NCBI GenBank assembly: GCA_017471045.1
Contig: JAFUWZ010000052.1
Coordinates: forward strand, 62,001-126,000
Direction: 5' to 3'
Length of the DNA: 64,000 nt
DNA from: Bacteroidales bacterium
GTDB lineage: Bacteria; Bacteroidota; Bacteroidia; Bacteroidales; UBA932
Below, piece after piece: positions 11,563 to 19,973 of this stretch. Position 1 is the stretch's first letter. Every line of letters begins with the position of its first letter. Under the pieces are notes generated by a model. It did not search any database, was not told the DNA's origin, and worked only from the letters and a program-made list of their open reading frames with translations. Position numbers and translations under genes: made by a program.

Positions 11563-12610
11563 CAAGACGCTCAATATACCCAAGCCCAAGCAGATCAAGG
11601 CTTTCCTGGATCAGTACGTCATTGGCCAGGACCGGGCCAAGAAGCTGCTCTCGGTGGCGGTATATAATCATTACAAACGATTGATCCACAATCTGGTCGA
11701 ACCATCGGAGGATGGTGTCGAGCTGGAAAAATCCAATATCCTGATGGTCGGTCCGACCGGTACGGGCAAGACCTTGCTGGCCAAGACCATCGCCAAGATG
11801 CTCTATGTCCCGTTTACGATCGTCGATGCGACGGTCCTGACGGAAGCCGGCTACGTGGGGGAGGACGTCGAGAGTATCCTTTCCCGTCTGTTGCAGGAAG
11901 CTGACTATGATGTGCGCCAGGCTGAAATGGGCATTGTGTTTATCGACGAGATTGACAAGATCGCGCGCAAGAGCGACAATGCCTCGATCACCCGTGACGT
12001 ATCCGGTGAAGGCGTTCAGCAGGCGATGCTCAAGCTGCTGGAAGGGAATGTCGTCAATGTCCCTCCGCAGGGCGGCCGCAAGCACCCCGAACAGGAGTTC
12101 ATCCATGTCAATACCGAGAATATCCTCTTTATCTGCGGCGGCGCCTTCGAAGGGATCGACCGGCATATCGCCCAGCGGCTCAATACCCAGGTGATCGGCT
12201 ATGCTTCCGAGGGCAGACAGCGGATCGACAAAGACCATCTCCTCCAGTATGTCGAGGCACAGGACCTGCGCAAGTACGGTCTCATCCCGGAGATCATCGG
12301 GCGCCTTCCGGTCATCACTTATCTCGACCAGCTGGACCGGGATGCGCTCAAGCGCATCTTGACCGAGCCGAAGAATGCCATCCTGCGCCAATATGAGAAA
12401 CTGTTTGAGCTGGACGGCAAGAAGTTGCTGATCGAGCCGGAGGTGCTGGATCTGATTGTCGATACGGCCATCCGGAACAAACTCGGCGCCCGCGGCCTGC
12501 GATCGATCTGCGAGACAATCATGTCAGATGCCATGTATGAATCACCGTCTTCCCGGTCCAAGACCTTCAAACTGACGCTTGATTATGCAAAGTCCCGCTT
12601 GGTAAAATAG
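11549..12610 (+). CDS. clpX: ClpX unfoldase lacking the N-terminal zinc-binding domain
   Basis: AAA+ unfoldase that feeds substrates to ClpP. Only 353 residues, against roughly 410-425 in usual family members. Walker A GPTGTGKT (68-75), pore loop GYVG (101-104), Walker B VFIDEIDK (130-137), the [15 protein letters not shown] segment and EIIGRLPV are all present. The ClpP-docking loop reads IGY in place of IGF. The protein starts directly at the AAA+ module ([16 protein letters not shown]); the C4 zinc-binding domain that normally precedes it is absent. No room exists upstream because clpP codes to 11562, overlapping clpX by 14 nt. This equals a natural delta-N ClpX. Confidence 0.93.
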   Translation: MADNNKTLNIPKPKQIKAFLDQYVIGQDRAKKLLSVAVYNHYKRLIHNLVEPSEDGVELEKSNILMVGPTGTGKTLLAKTIAKMLYVPFTIVDATVLTEAGYVGEDVESILSRLLQEADYDVRQAEMGIVFIDEIDKIARKSDNASITRDVSGEGVQQAMLKLLEGNVVNVPPQGGRKHPEQEFIHVNTENILFICGGAFEGIDRHIAQRLNTQVIGYASEGRQRIDKDHLLQYVEAQDLRKYGLIPEIIGRLPVITYLDQLDRDALKRILTEPKNAILRQYEKLFELDGKKLLIEPEVLDLIVDTAIRNKLGARGLRSICETIMSDAMYESPSSRSKTFKLTLDYAKSRLVK

Positions 12611-12639
12611 AATATTCTTTCATTATTCTTTTGAAATAG

Positions 12640-12670
12640 TTTGCATACTTGCATATTTTCCCTATTTTTG
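12640..12670 (+). promoter_or_regulatory. Promoter of the arginine operon
   Basis: TTTG (12640-12643), a 19-nt spacer, then TATTTTTG (12663-12670): the best match in the window to the Bacteroidota -33/-7 consensus. It lies 30 nt upstream of the argR ATG. Confidence 0.65.
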
Positions 12671-12681
12671 CGGAAAGTTTC

Positions 12682-12695
12682 TGTATAAATATTCG
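12682..12695 (+). promoter_or_regulatory. Candidate ARG box (ArgR operator)
   Basis: TGTATAAATATTCG differs at one fixed position from the palindromic ARG-box core TGnATwwwwATnCA. It sits just downstream of the -7 box and 5 nt before the argR ATG, so bound ArgR would block transcription of the whole operon. Binding itself is inferred. Confidence 0.5.
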
Positions 12696-12700
12696 GAATT

Positions 12701-13186
12701 ATGAAGAGCAGCAGACTTGAAGCCATCAAGTCCATCGTATTCAGGGAGATTGTCCAGAATCAGGATGAGCTTCAGAAAATACTTGAGCGTCAGGGATTTG
12801 CCGTCACGCAGGCTACGTTGTCCCGGGATCTTCGCGAGTTGGGGATTGTTAAAACCCATGATGCGGAGTCGGGTGTCTACCGTTATCAGGATGTCAGGAG
12901 CGGGAAGGTCTTCTCGATCGATCCCCATCACAACCGTTACACGGTGGAAACCATCAAGAGTGTCGAGTTTTCCGGCAATCAGGGCATCGTCAAGACCTAT
13001 CCCGGCTTTGCTGCTGCTGTCGCTTCCGTGATCGATGACAATGTCCATTCCGGGATCATGGGTACGATTGCCGGAGATGATGTCGTACTGATCATCCTGC
13101 GGAATCAGACCAGCATTCCGGATCTTGTCCGGGAGATATCCCTTTATATCTCCGGATTCGATACCAAAGTGATTGAAAACAGTTAG
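12701..13186 (+). CDS. argR: Arginine repressor ArgR
   Basis: 161-residue transcription factor that binds ARG boxes as a hexamer when arginine is present. The N-terminal winged helix-turn-helix carries TQATLSRDLRELGIVKTH. The C-terminal oligomerisation/arginine-binding domain has GTIAGDDVVLIILRN, the family hallmark. It is the first gene of the arginine operon; the next ATG is 12 nt past its stop. A near-perfect ARG box lies in its own leader, which predicts autorepression and control of all downstream arg genes. Confidence 0.93.
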   Translation: MKSSRLEAIKSIVFREIVQNQDELQKILERQGFAVTQATLSRDLRELGIVKTHDAESGVYRYQDVRSGKVFSIDPHHNRYTVETIKSVEFSGNQGIVKTYPGFAAAVASVIDDNVHSGIMGTIAGDDVVLIILRNQTSIPDLVREISLYISGFDTKVIENS

Positions 13187-13198
13187 TTGTATATACCT

Positions 13199-14944
13199 AT
13201 GGAAGAAGAGTTTATTATTGAAGTGGCTGGTGAGGGCCACTTCCCGCTCATCCCCGAGATCCTGAAGACCATCGAGGACGCCACCAAGGTGCGGGGTACC
13301 GGTATCGCCAAGCGGAACCCCGAGTATATCCGCAAGAAGATGGAGGAGGGCAAGGCGATCATTGCCCTCCACGGGGAGGAGTTCGCGGGCTTCTGCTACA
13401 TCGAATCCTGGGACCACGAGCGCTTCGTGGCCAATTCGGGTTTGATCGTCAAGCCCGAATTCCGGGGCCGGGGTCTGGCCAGGAGAATCAAGAGAAAGGC
13501 CTTTGAACTGTCGCGGAAGCGTTTCCCCAATGCCAAACTGTTTGGTCTGACGACCGGGGCCGCAGTGATGAAGATCAACACCGAACTCGGTTATGTCCCC
13601 GTTACCTTCGAAGCGCTCACCACCGATCCTGTCTTCTGGAAGGGTTGTGAGAGCTGTGTCAATTACGATGTCCTGACCCGAAACAATTTTACCCGTTGCC
13701 TCTGTACCGGTATGCTGTATAGTCCCGCTCCCAAGAAAGTCGTCGTCGCCTACAGCGGCGGCCTTGATACCTCGTTTACCATCATGTACCTGACCAAGGA
13801 AAAAGGGTATGAAGTCTATGCTGCCTGCGCCAACACCGGCGGTTTCTCTGAGGAGCAGCTCAAGGCCAACGAGGAGAACGCCTACAAGCTGGGCGCCAAG
13901 AAATACGTGACCCTCGATGTGACGAAGGAGTACTACGACAAGAGCCTCCGCTACATGGTTTACGGCAATGTCCTGCGCAACGGGACCTACCCGATCTCCG
14001 TCTCTTCCGAGCGGATTTTCCAGGGCATGGCCATCGCCCGTTACGCCAAGGAGATCGGCGCGGATGCGATCGCGCATGGCTCCACTGGTGCGGGCAACGA
14101 TCAGGTCCGCTTCGACATGACTTTCCTCGTGATGGCGCCCGGGATCGAGATCATCACCCTGACCCGCGACATGAACCTTTCCCGCCAGCAGGAGATCGAT
14201 TATCTCAATGCGGGCGGCTTCCCGGCTGATTTCAAGAAGCTGAAGTATTCCTACAACGTCGGCCTCTGGGGCACGTCCATCTGCGGCGGGGAGATTCTCG
14301 ATAGCCGGCAGGGCTTGCCCGAGTCCGCCTACCTCAAGCAGGTGGAAAAGAGGGGCAGCGAGACGATCGCCCTGACCTTCAAGGAGGGTCAGCTCGTCGG
14401 CGTGAACGGAGAAACGATCGCCGATCCGGTCGCAGCCATCCAGAAAGTCGAGTCGATTGCGGCCCCCTACGGCATCGGCCGTGACATGCATGTCGGCGAT
14501 ACCATTATCGGCATCAAGGGGCGTGTCGGATTCGAGGCTGCCGCCCCGATGCTCATCATTGCCGCCCACAAGTTCCTGGAGAAGTTTACGCTCAGCAAGT
14601 GGCAGCAATACTGGAAGGACCAGGTGGCCAATTGGTACGGCATGTTCCTCCATGAGAGCCAGTATCTTGAGCCCGTGATGCGGGACATCGAGGCGATGCT
14701 GGAGAGCAGCCAGCGCCATGTCAACGGTACGGTCACGATGCAGCTGCGTCCCTACGGCTTCGACACGGTCGGCGTGGATTCGCCGGACGACCTGGTCAAG
14801 AACAAACTGGGTGAATACGGCGAGGGCGCGACGGGCTGGAGCTCGGAAGAGGCCAAGGGCTTCATCAAGGTCACGTCCACCCCGCTGCGGGCCTATTACC
14901 TGAACCACAAAGACGAGGGCGAGCAGCTCGAAAAGGAACTATGA
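13199..14944 (+). CDS. argG: Fused GNAT N-acyltransferase / argininosuccinate synthase
   Basis: 581 residues from the ATG at 13199 (a TTG at 13187 abuts the argR stop and is less likely). Residues 1 to about 176 form a GNAT domain: CoA-loop RGRGLARR (89-96), then GLTTGAAVMKINTELGY. A cysteine group (C150, C153, C167, C169) precedes the junction. From about 177 the chain is a complete argininosuccinate synthase with P-loop AYSGGLDTS (184-192) and GNVLRNGTYPISVSSERI. As I recall Bacteroides, these are two neighbouring genes. ArgG joins citrulline to aspartate. The GNAT half is the only candidate in the operon for the first step, acylation of glutamate (inference). Its 3' end overlaps argC by 4 nt. 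Confidence 0.92.
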   Translation: MEEEFIIEVAGEGHFPLIPEILKTIEDATKVRGTGIAKRNPEYIRKKMEEGKAIIALHGEEFAGFCYIESWDHERFVANSGLIVKPEFRGRGLARRIKRKAFELSRKRFPNAKLFGLTTGAAVMKINTELGYVPVTFEALTTDPVFWKGCESCVNYDVLTRNNFTRCLCTGMLYSPAPKKVVVAYSGGLDTSFTIMYLTKEKGYEVYAACANTGGFSEEQLKANEENAYKLGAKKYVTLDVTKEYYDKSLRYMVYGNVLRNGTYPISVSSERIFQGMAIARYAKEIGADAIAHGSTGAGNDQVRFDMTFLVMAPGIEIITLTRDMNLSRQQEIDYLNAGGFPADFKKLKYSYNVGLWGTSICGGEILDSRQGLPESAYLKQVEKRGSETIALTFKEGQLVGVNGETIADPVAAIQKVESIAAPYGIGRDMHVGDTIIGIKGRVGFEAAAPMLIIAAHKFLEKFTLSKWQQYWKDQVANWYGMFLHESQYLEPVMRDIEAMLESSQRHVNGTVTMQLRPYGFDTVGVDSPDDLVKNKLGEYGEGATGWSSEEAKGFIKVTSTPLRAYYLNHKDEGEQLEKEL

Positions 14945-15903
14945 TCAAGGTCGGCATCATCGGCGGAGCGGGATACACGGCAGGTGAACTGCTGCGTGTC
15001 CTGCTGCATCATCCCCGGGTGGAGATCGCCTTCGTGCAGTCCTCCAGCAACGCGGGCCATCCGCTCTGGGCGGTCCATTCCGGCCTTTTCGGCGAGACGG
15101 AGCAGCGTTTCTGCGAAGAAGCGGAACTGGGCGCGGTGGATGTGGTGTTCCTTTGTTCCGGGCACGGGAAGAGCAGCGCCTTCTGGGCGGAGCATCCCCG
15201 CCCGGCGGGGCTGAAAGTCATCGACTTGGCGCAGGACTACCGGGATGAACATGACGGCTACGTGTACGGCTTGCCGGAGTGGCAGCGGGAAAAGATTGCC
15301 GCTGCCCAGCTGGTCGCCAATCCCGGCTGCTTCGCCACGGCCATCCAGCTGGCTCTCCTTCCGCTGGCCTCCGCCGGCCTTCTTCCGGACGGGCTAAACG
15401 TGACCGCGATCACCGGATCCACGGGCGCCGGGGTCAAGCCAGGACCGACGACCCATTTCAGCTGGCGTAACAACAATGTCTCGACCTACAAGGTGTTCGA
15501 ACATCAGCACCTGCTGGAGATCAACCGTACATTGGGTATCCTTCAGCCAAGCTATGCGGACACCCTGGCCTTCGTCCCGGTGCGGGGAGATTTCGCCCGC
15601 GGGATCCTGGCGACTGTATATCTGGAGTGCGCCCTGTCGCTGGATGAGGCAACGGCCCTGTATCAGGATTATTACCGGAATGCCGCCTTTACCTTCATCT
15701 TCCCAGGCAACGTGGACCTCAAGCAGGTCGTCAATACGAACAAGTGCCTTCTCGCTCTGGGGAAACACGGCTCCCGGCTGGTCGTCAATTCGGTGATCGA
15801 CAACCTGCTGAAAGGCGCCTCCGGCCAGGCGGTACAGAATATGAACCTGATGTTCGGCTTCGCCGAGAAGACCGGACTCCAATTGAAGGCCTCGGCCTTC
15901 TGA
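14941..15903 (+). CDS. argC: N-acyl-gamma-glutamyl-phosphate reductase
   Basis: NADPH-dependent reductase of the third arginine step. 320 residues. The N-terminal Rossmann motif is IGGAGYTAGELLRVL; the catalytic cysteine is C130 in NPGCFAT; the stretch STGAGVKPGPTTHFSWR is typical of the short (Bacteroidetes/type 2) ArgC. The ATG overlaps the argG stop (ATGA), so the genes are translationally coupled. In this pathway the acyl group is likely succinyl rather than acetyl, judged from the transcarbamylase downstream. Confidence 0.94.
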   Translation: MIKVGIIGGAGYTAGELLRVLLHHPRVEIAFVQSSSNAGHPLWAVHSGLFGETEQRFCEEAELGAVDVVFLCSGHGKSSAFWAEHPRPAGLKVIDLAQDYRDEHDGYVYGLPEWQREKIAAAQLVANPGCFATAIQLALLPLASAGLLPDGLNVTAITGSTGAGVKPGPTTHFSWRNNNVSTYKVFEHQHLLEINRTLGILQPSYADTLAFVPVRGDFARGILATVYLECALSLDEATALYQDYYRNAAFTFIFPGNVDLKQVVNTNKCLLALGKHGSRLVVNSVIDNLLKGASGQAVQNMNLMFGFAEKTGLQLKASAF

Positions 15904-15912
15904 TCCGAATCC

Positions 15913-17034
15913 ATGGAATTATTTGATGTCTATTCTCTTTTTGATGTCACGCCTGTCCGGGCGCAAGGCTGCCGGGTCTGGGATGACAGGGGCCAGGAAT
16001 ATCTGGACCTGTACGGCGGCCACGCCGTGATCTCCGTGGGCCACTGCCACCCGGATTATGTGGCGGCGCTCAAGGACCAGCTGGACAAGATCGGCTTCTA
16101 CTCCAACAGCGTGGTCAATCCGCTGCAAGTCGAACTCGCCCACAAGCTGGGCGAGGCCTCCGGCTATGCGGATTATTCACTCTTCCTGGACAACAGCGGC
16201 GCCGAATCCAACGAAAACGCCCTCAAACTGGCTTCTTTCCACACCGGACGCGACCGTGTGGTAGCCTTCCGGCGCAGTTTCCACGGCCGCACTTCGGGCG
16301 CCGTGGCGGTGACTGACAATCCCAAGATCGTCTCTCCCTTCAATGCGGTCCACAAGGTCACGTTCTGTGACCTGGAAGACACTGAAGGCGTCGAGGCCCA
16401 GCTGAAAAGAGGTGATGTCGCGGCCGTCATCGTCGAGGGCATCCAGGGCTGCGGCGGCATCCATACCCCTTCCACGGCCTTCCTGCAGGCGCTGGAGTCG
16501 CTCTGCGCGAAATATGGCAGCGTACTGGTTCTGGACGAGGTCCAGAGCGGCTATGGACGCAGCGGCAAGTTTTTTGCCCACCAGTGGACCGGCATCCGGC
16601 CGGGGATCATCACGATGGGCAAGGGCATCGCCAACGGGTTCCCCTGCGGCGGCATCCTCATCGCCCCGGAATTCGAGGCGGTCAAGGGGCGGCTCGGCAC
16701 CACCTTTGGCGGCAATTATCTCGCCTGTGCGGGCGCCATCGCCGTGCTGGACATCATCCGCAAGGAAAAGCTGATCGACAATGCCCTCGCCGTCGGCGAG
16801 TACTTGAAGGCGAACATTCCTGCCTCGCCGCGCATCCGGGAGGTACGCGGCCGCGGATTGATGATCGGCATCGAGTTCAATGAAGACGTCGCGCCGATCC
16901 GCCGCCAGCTCCTGTACGAGCGTCACATCTTCACGGGCGTAGCCGGCAGCAACATGATCCGCCTCCTCGCCCCGCTGTGCCTGACGATGGCCCAAGCGGA
17001 GCATTTTGTCCAAGTTTTGAAAGAAATCCTGTGA
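15913..17034 (+). CDS. argD: Acyl-ornithine aminotransferase
   Basis: PLP-dependent class III aminotransferase, 373 residues, converting the N-acyl-glutamate semialdehyde made by ArgC to N-acyl-ornithine. The PLP lysine is K237 in MGKGIANGFPCGG; the aspartate that binds the pyridine nitrogen lies in LVLDEVQSGYGR; FLDNSGAESNENALK binds the phosphate. It starts 9 nt after argC and its TGA overlaps the ATG of the next gene by one base. Acetyl versus succinyl preference cannot be read directly. Confidence 0.94.
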   Translation: MELFDVYSLFDVTPVRAQGCRVWDDRGQEYLDLYGGHAVISVGHCHPDYVAALKDQLDKIGFYSNSVVNPLQVELAHKLGEASGYADYSLFLDNSGAESNENALKLASFHTGRDRVVAFRRSFHGRTSGAVAVTDNPKIVSPFNAVHKVTFCDLEDTEGVEAQLKRGDVAAVIVEGIQGCGGIHTPSTAFLQALESLCAKYGSVLVLDEVQSGYGRSGKFFAHQWTGIRPGIITMGKGIANGFPCGGILIAPEFEAVKGRLGTTFGGNYLACAGAIAVLDIIRKEKLIDNALAVGEYLKANIPASPRIREVRGRGLMIGIEFNEDVAPIRRQLLYERHIFTGVAGSNMIRLLAPLCLTMAQAEHFVQVLKEIL

Positions 17035-17996
17035 TGAAGACTTTTTTCCACGTACAAGACATCGGCGACCTGGGCGCGGCCCTCGCTGAAGCGAAGCAGG
17101 TGAAGGCGACCCCCTTCGCCTGGAAGGCGCTGGGTGAGAACAAGACCATCATGCTGGTCTTTTTCAACAGCAGCATACGCACGCGCCTGAGCAGCCAGAA
17201 AGCGGCGCTCAACCTCGGTATGAACCCCATCGTGCTCAACATCGGCCAGGACAGCTGGAAGCTGGAGACCGAACTGGGCGTCGTGATGGACGGCGACAAG
17301 TCGGAGCACCTGCGTGAGGCGATTCCGGTCATCGGGAGCTACTGCGACCTGATCGGTGTGCGCTCTTTCGCAGGCCTGCAGGACCGTGCGTTCGATTATG
17401 CCGAGACCATCCTGCGGCAGTTCATCGACTATTCCGGCAAGCCCGTCATCAGCCTGGAATCGGCCACCGTGCACCCTTGCCAGGCTTTCGCCGACCTGAT
17501 CACGATCGAGGAATACAAGACGTGCAAGCGCCCCAAGGTCGTTATGACCTGGGCGCCCCACCCGCGCGCCCTGCCCCAGGCCGTGCCCAATTCCTTCGCG
17601 GAATGGATGAATGCTGCGGATGTGGATTTCGTGATCACGCATCCGAAGGGGTACGAGCTGGATCCGAAGTTTGTCGGTCCGGCGCGGGTCGAGTATGACC
17701 AGATGAAAGCCCTGGAGGGCGCAGATTTCGTCTATGCCAAGAACTGGAGTTGCCCGGGCGTGAGCTGCCCGGCCGACTACGGCAAGATCCTGAGCAAGGA
17801 TATGGGCTGGGTCGTGGATGAGGCGCACATGGCCGTGACCCACGATGCTTTCTTCATGCATTGCCTGCCGGTGCGGCGCAACATGATCGTCTCCGACGCA
17901 GTGATCGATTCACCCCGGAGCATTGTGATTCCGGAGGCGGCCAATCGCGTCGTTTCGGCGCAGGTGGTGATGAAGCGCATGCTGGAGAGCCTGTAA
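17034..17996 (+). CDS. argF': N-succinylornithine carbamoyltransferase (SOTCase-type)
   Basis: 320 residues, closely matching the Bacteroides fragilis transcarbamylase that uses N-succinyl-L-ornithine. The carbamoyl-phosphate loop reads FFNSSIRTRLS, and HCLPVRRN is present near the C-terminus. The specificity residue, Pro90 in B. fragilis SOTCase and Glu92 in Xanthomonas acetylornithine enzyme, is Ser90 here (MDGDKSEHL). As I recall, a small non-acidic residue here goes with succinylornithine use, so a succinyl route is favoured. The ATG at 17034 overlaps the argD stop; an upstream in-frame ATG at 16977 lies inside argD and is rejected. Confidence 0.93.
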   Translation: MKTFFHVQDIGDLGAALAEAKQVKATPFAWKALGENKTIMLVFFNSSIRTRLSSQKAALNLGMNPIVLNIGQDSWKLETELGVVMDGDKSEHLREAIPVIGSYCDLIGVRSFAGLQDRAFDYAETILRQFIDYSGKPVISLESATVHPCQAFADLITIEEYKTCKRPKVVMTWAPHPRALPQAVPNSFAEWMNAADVDFVITHPKGYELDPKFVGPARVEYDQMKALEGADFVYAKNWSCPGVSCPADYGKILSKDMGWVVDEAHMAVTHDAFFMHCLPVRRNMIVSDAVIDSPRSIVIPEAANRVVSAQVVMKRMLESL

Positions 17997-17997
17997 G

Positions 17998-18771
17998 ATG
18001 AAAGAACAGCTCCATGTCGTCAAGGTCGGTGGCGCGGTGGTCGAGGATCCTGCGTCCCTGTCCGCGCTGCTTTCAGCCTTTGCCGCCCTGCCGGGGAACA
18101 AGGTCCTGGTGCACGGCGGGGGACGGGCGGCTACGCGGCTGTCGGAAGCCCTGGGGATCGAGTCCAGGATGGTCTCCGGCCGCCGGATCACCGACGACAA
18201 GACCCTGGAAGTTGTCACGATGGTCTATGGCGGACTGGTCAACAAGCGCATCGTCGCCGGGCTTCAGGCCTTGGGCGTCAATGCATTGGGCCTTACCGGA
18301 GCAGACCTCGGTTATATGCTCTCGGACAAGCGCCCCGTCGGGGAAATAGACTACGGCTGGGTCGGAGATGTCCGTGCGGTGGATATTTCCCTCCTGGCGG
18401 ATCTGGTCGGACGCGGCGTCGTGCCGGTGCTCGCGCCCTTGACCCATGACGGGCAGGGTCACCTGCTCAATACCAACGCGGATACGATCGCTTCTGCGGC
18501 GGCTCGTGCGCTGTCGGAGCGTTTCGACGTAAGGCTGACCTATTGTTTCGAGAAGGCGGGCGTCCTGGCCGACCCGGGCGACGAGGGGAGCGTGATCCCG
18601 CGGATCACGCGGGCGTCCTATGCGGACCTGGTCGCGGCGGGTGTCGTCTCCGGCGGAATGATCCCCAAGTTGGGAAATGCCTTCGATGCCCTTTCGGCGG
18701 GTGTTTCGCAGGTGCAGATTACCCGTGCGGACGCGTTGGATGCGTCGGCGGGGACCGTGGTGACATTATGA
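17998..18771 (+). CDS. argB: N-acylglutamate kinase
   Basis: 257 residues of the amino-acid kinase family; phosphorylates N-acyl-glutamate (second arginine step). The N-terminal VVKVGGAVVED and GGGRAATRLSEALG motifs bind phosphate and substrate; LLNTNADTIAS and GGMIPKLGNAFDAL are family features. It starts one base after the transcarbamylase stop and ends overlapping the argE ATG (ATGA). Like the other early enzymes here it probably handles the succinyl derivative. Confidence 0.93.
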   Translation: MKEQLHVVKVGGAVVEDPASLSALLSAFAALPGNKVLVHGGGRAATRLSEALGIESRMVSGRRITDDKTLEVVTMVYGGLVNKRIVAGLQALGVNALGLTGADLGYMLSDKRPVGEIDYGWVGDVRAVDISLLADLVGRGVVPVLAPLTHDGQGHLLNTNADTIASAAARALSERFDVRLTYCFEKAGVLADPGDEGSVIPRITRASYADLVAAGVVSGGMIPKLGNAFDALSAGVSQVQITRADALDASAGTVVTL

Positions 18772-19970
18772 TGGCTTTTGAAGAATATATCGACCTGCTC
18801 AGGCAGCTGATCGCGGTGCCTTCTTTCAGCCGGGAGGAGACGGCCGCCTGCGACGTGCTGGAAGCGTGGCTGCGCGCAAAGGCTTGCGATGCCGTCGGGG
18901 CGCAGTATCCCTTGAGGCGGGACGGCAACAACCTGGTCCTGGAGCAGCAGGGTCGGGGAGACGGCCGTCCGGTGCTCCTGCTCAATGCGCATATCGATAC
19001 GGTCCGGCCCGCTGCCAGCTACACCCGCGACCCTTTTTCGCCGGATCTGGAGGGGGATGTGTTGTACGGCCTGGGTTCCAATGACGATGGCGGCTCGCTG
19101 GTCGCCCTGCTGGCGGTTTACCTGCAGCTCGTGCAGACGGACCAGCCGTACCGTCTGATCTATGCGGCGACTTCCGAGGAGGAAGTCTGCGGCCGGGAGG
19201 GCATCGAGCGCATCCTGCCTTCGCTGGGGCCGGTTTCGCTCGGCATCATCGGCGAACCGACCCGGATGCAGATGGCCGTCGCCGAGCGGGGCTTGCTGGT
19301 GCTGGACTGCACGGCGCACGGCAAGAGCGGCCATGCGGCCCGGGGCGAGGGGGTGAATGCTATCTACGCGGCGTTGCCCGCGATCGAGTGGTTCCGGACC
19401 TTCCGTTTCCCGAAAGTTTCTCCCTGGCTTGGACCGGTGGGGATGAACGTGACGATGATCCAGGCGGGTACGCAGCACAATGTGGTGCCGGACACCTGCT
19501 CGTTCGTGGTGGATGTGCGCCCGAACGGGATGTACGCCAACGAGGAACTTCTGGCGCTCATTCGGGAGGCGCAGCCGGATATCGATATCAAGGCGCGCTC
19601 GACTCGCCTCGGCAGTTCGCATATCGCCCGGAGTGGTGGCAGCAGTTTCGCAAGCATAAGCACCTGCGCTTGTAGCGCGGGGGACCCAGCTTTGCTGGGG
19701 GGGCGAGGCCGTAAGGCCGAGGCAGGAGAAACTGCTGCCGTCACTCCGGGCGTGGAGGAGCACCCGGTCGTGCGGCGTGGACTGTCGCTGGGTCTGGAAG
19801 CCTTCGGCTCGCCGACTTGCAGCAACCAGACCCTCTGCGCCTTCCCGACCCTCAAGATCGGCCCCGGCGACTCCGCCCGCTCCCACACGGCAGATGAATA
19901 CATCCGTCTCTCGGAAATCCGCGGCGGGATTGATATTTATTTACGTTTGTTGGACCAACTGAAACTCTAA
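18768..19970 (+). CDS. argE: N-acyl-ornithine/citrulline deacylase ArgE (M20), carrying an in-frame palindromic insertion
   Basis: M20 metallopeptidase that removes the acyl group in the arginine pathway. 400 residues from the ATG overlapping the argB stop (a second ATG follows at 18771). Metal-site motifs are kept: NAHIDTVRP, GLGSNDDGGS, ATSEEEVCG and a C-terminal SARSHTADEYI. Residues about 287-328 (SSFASISTCACSAGDP...ETAAVTPG) have no counterpart in relatives, which as I recall are about 355 residues long. This block is encoded exactly by a 128-bp inverted-repeat element (19625-19752). The frame stays open through it, so the enzyme may still be active if the block loops out. argH starts 3 nt downstream. 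Confidence 0.9.
   Translation: MMAFEEYIDLLRQLIAVPSFSREETAACDVLEAWLRAKACDAVGAQYPLRRDGNNLVLEQQGRGDGRPVLLLNAHIDTVRPAASYTRDPFSPDLEGDVLYGLGSNDDGGSLVALLAVYLQLVQTDQPYRLIYAATSEEEVCGREGIERILPSLGPVSLGIIGEPTRMQMAVAERGLLVLDCTAHGKSGHAARGEGVNAIYAALPAIEWFRTFRFPKVSPWLGPVGMNVTMIQAGTQHNVVPDTCSFVVDVRPNGMYANEELLALIREAQPDIDIKARSTRLGSSHIARSGGSSFASISTCACSAGDPALLGGRGRKAEAGETAAVTPGVEEHPVVRRGLSLGLEAFGSPTCSNQTLCAFPTLKIGPGDSARSHTADEYIRLSEIRGGIDIYLRLLDQLKL
19625..19752. repeat. Palindromic element inside argE
   Basis: Two 25-nt arms, 19625-19649 and 19728-19752, are inverted copies differing at only 2 positions (GT versus AC in the middle). The 78-nt interior holds smaller hairpins: CCCAGCtttGCTGGG (19685-19699) and GAGGCCgtaaGGCCGAGGC (19705-19723). 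It is read through without a stop, adding about 42 codons to argE. No second full copy was found in the window. The form is like in-frame palindromic elements such as those of Rickettsia, but I saw no sequence kinship. Confidence 0.75.
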
Positions 19971-19973
19971 GAT

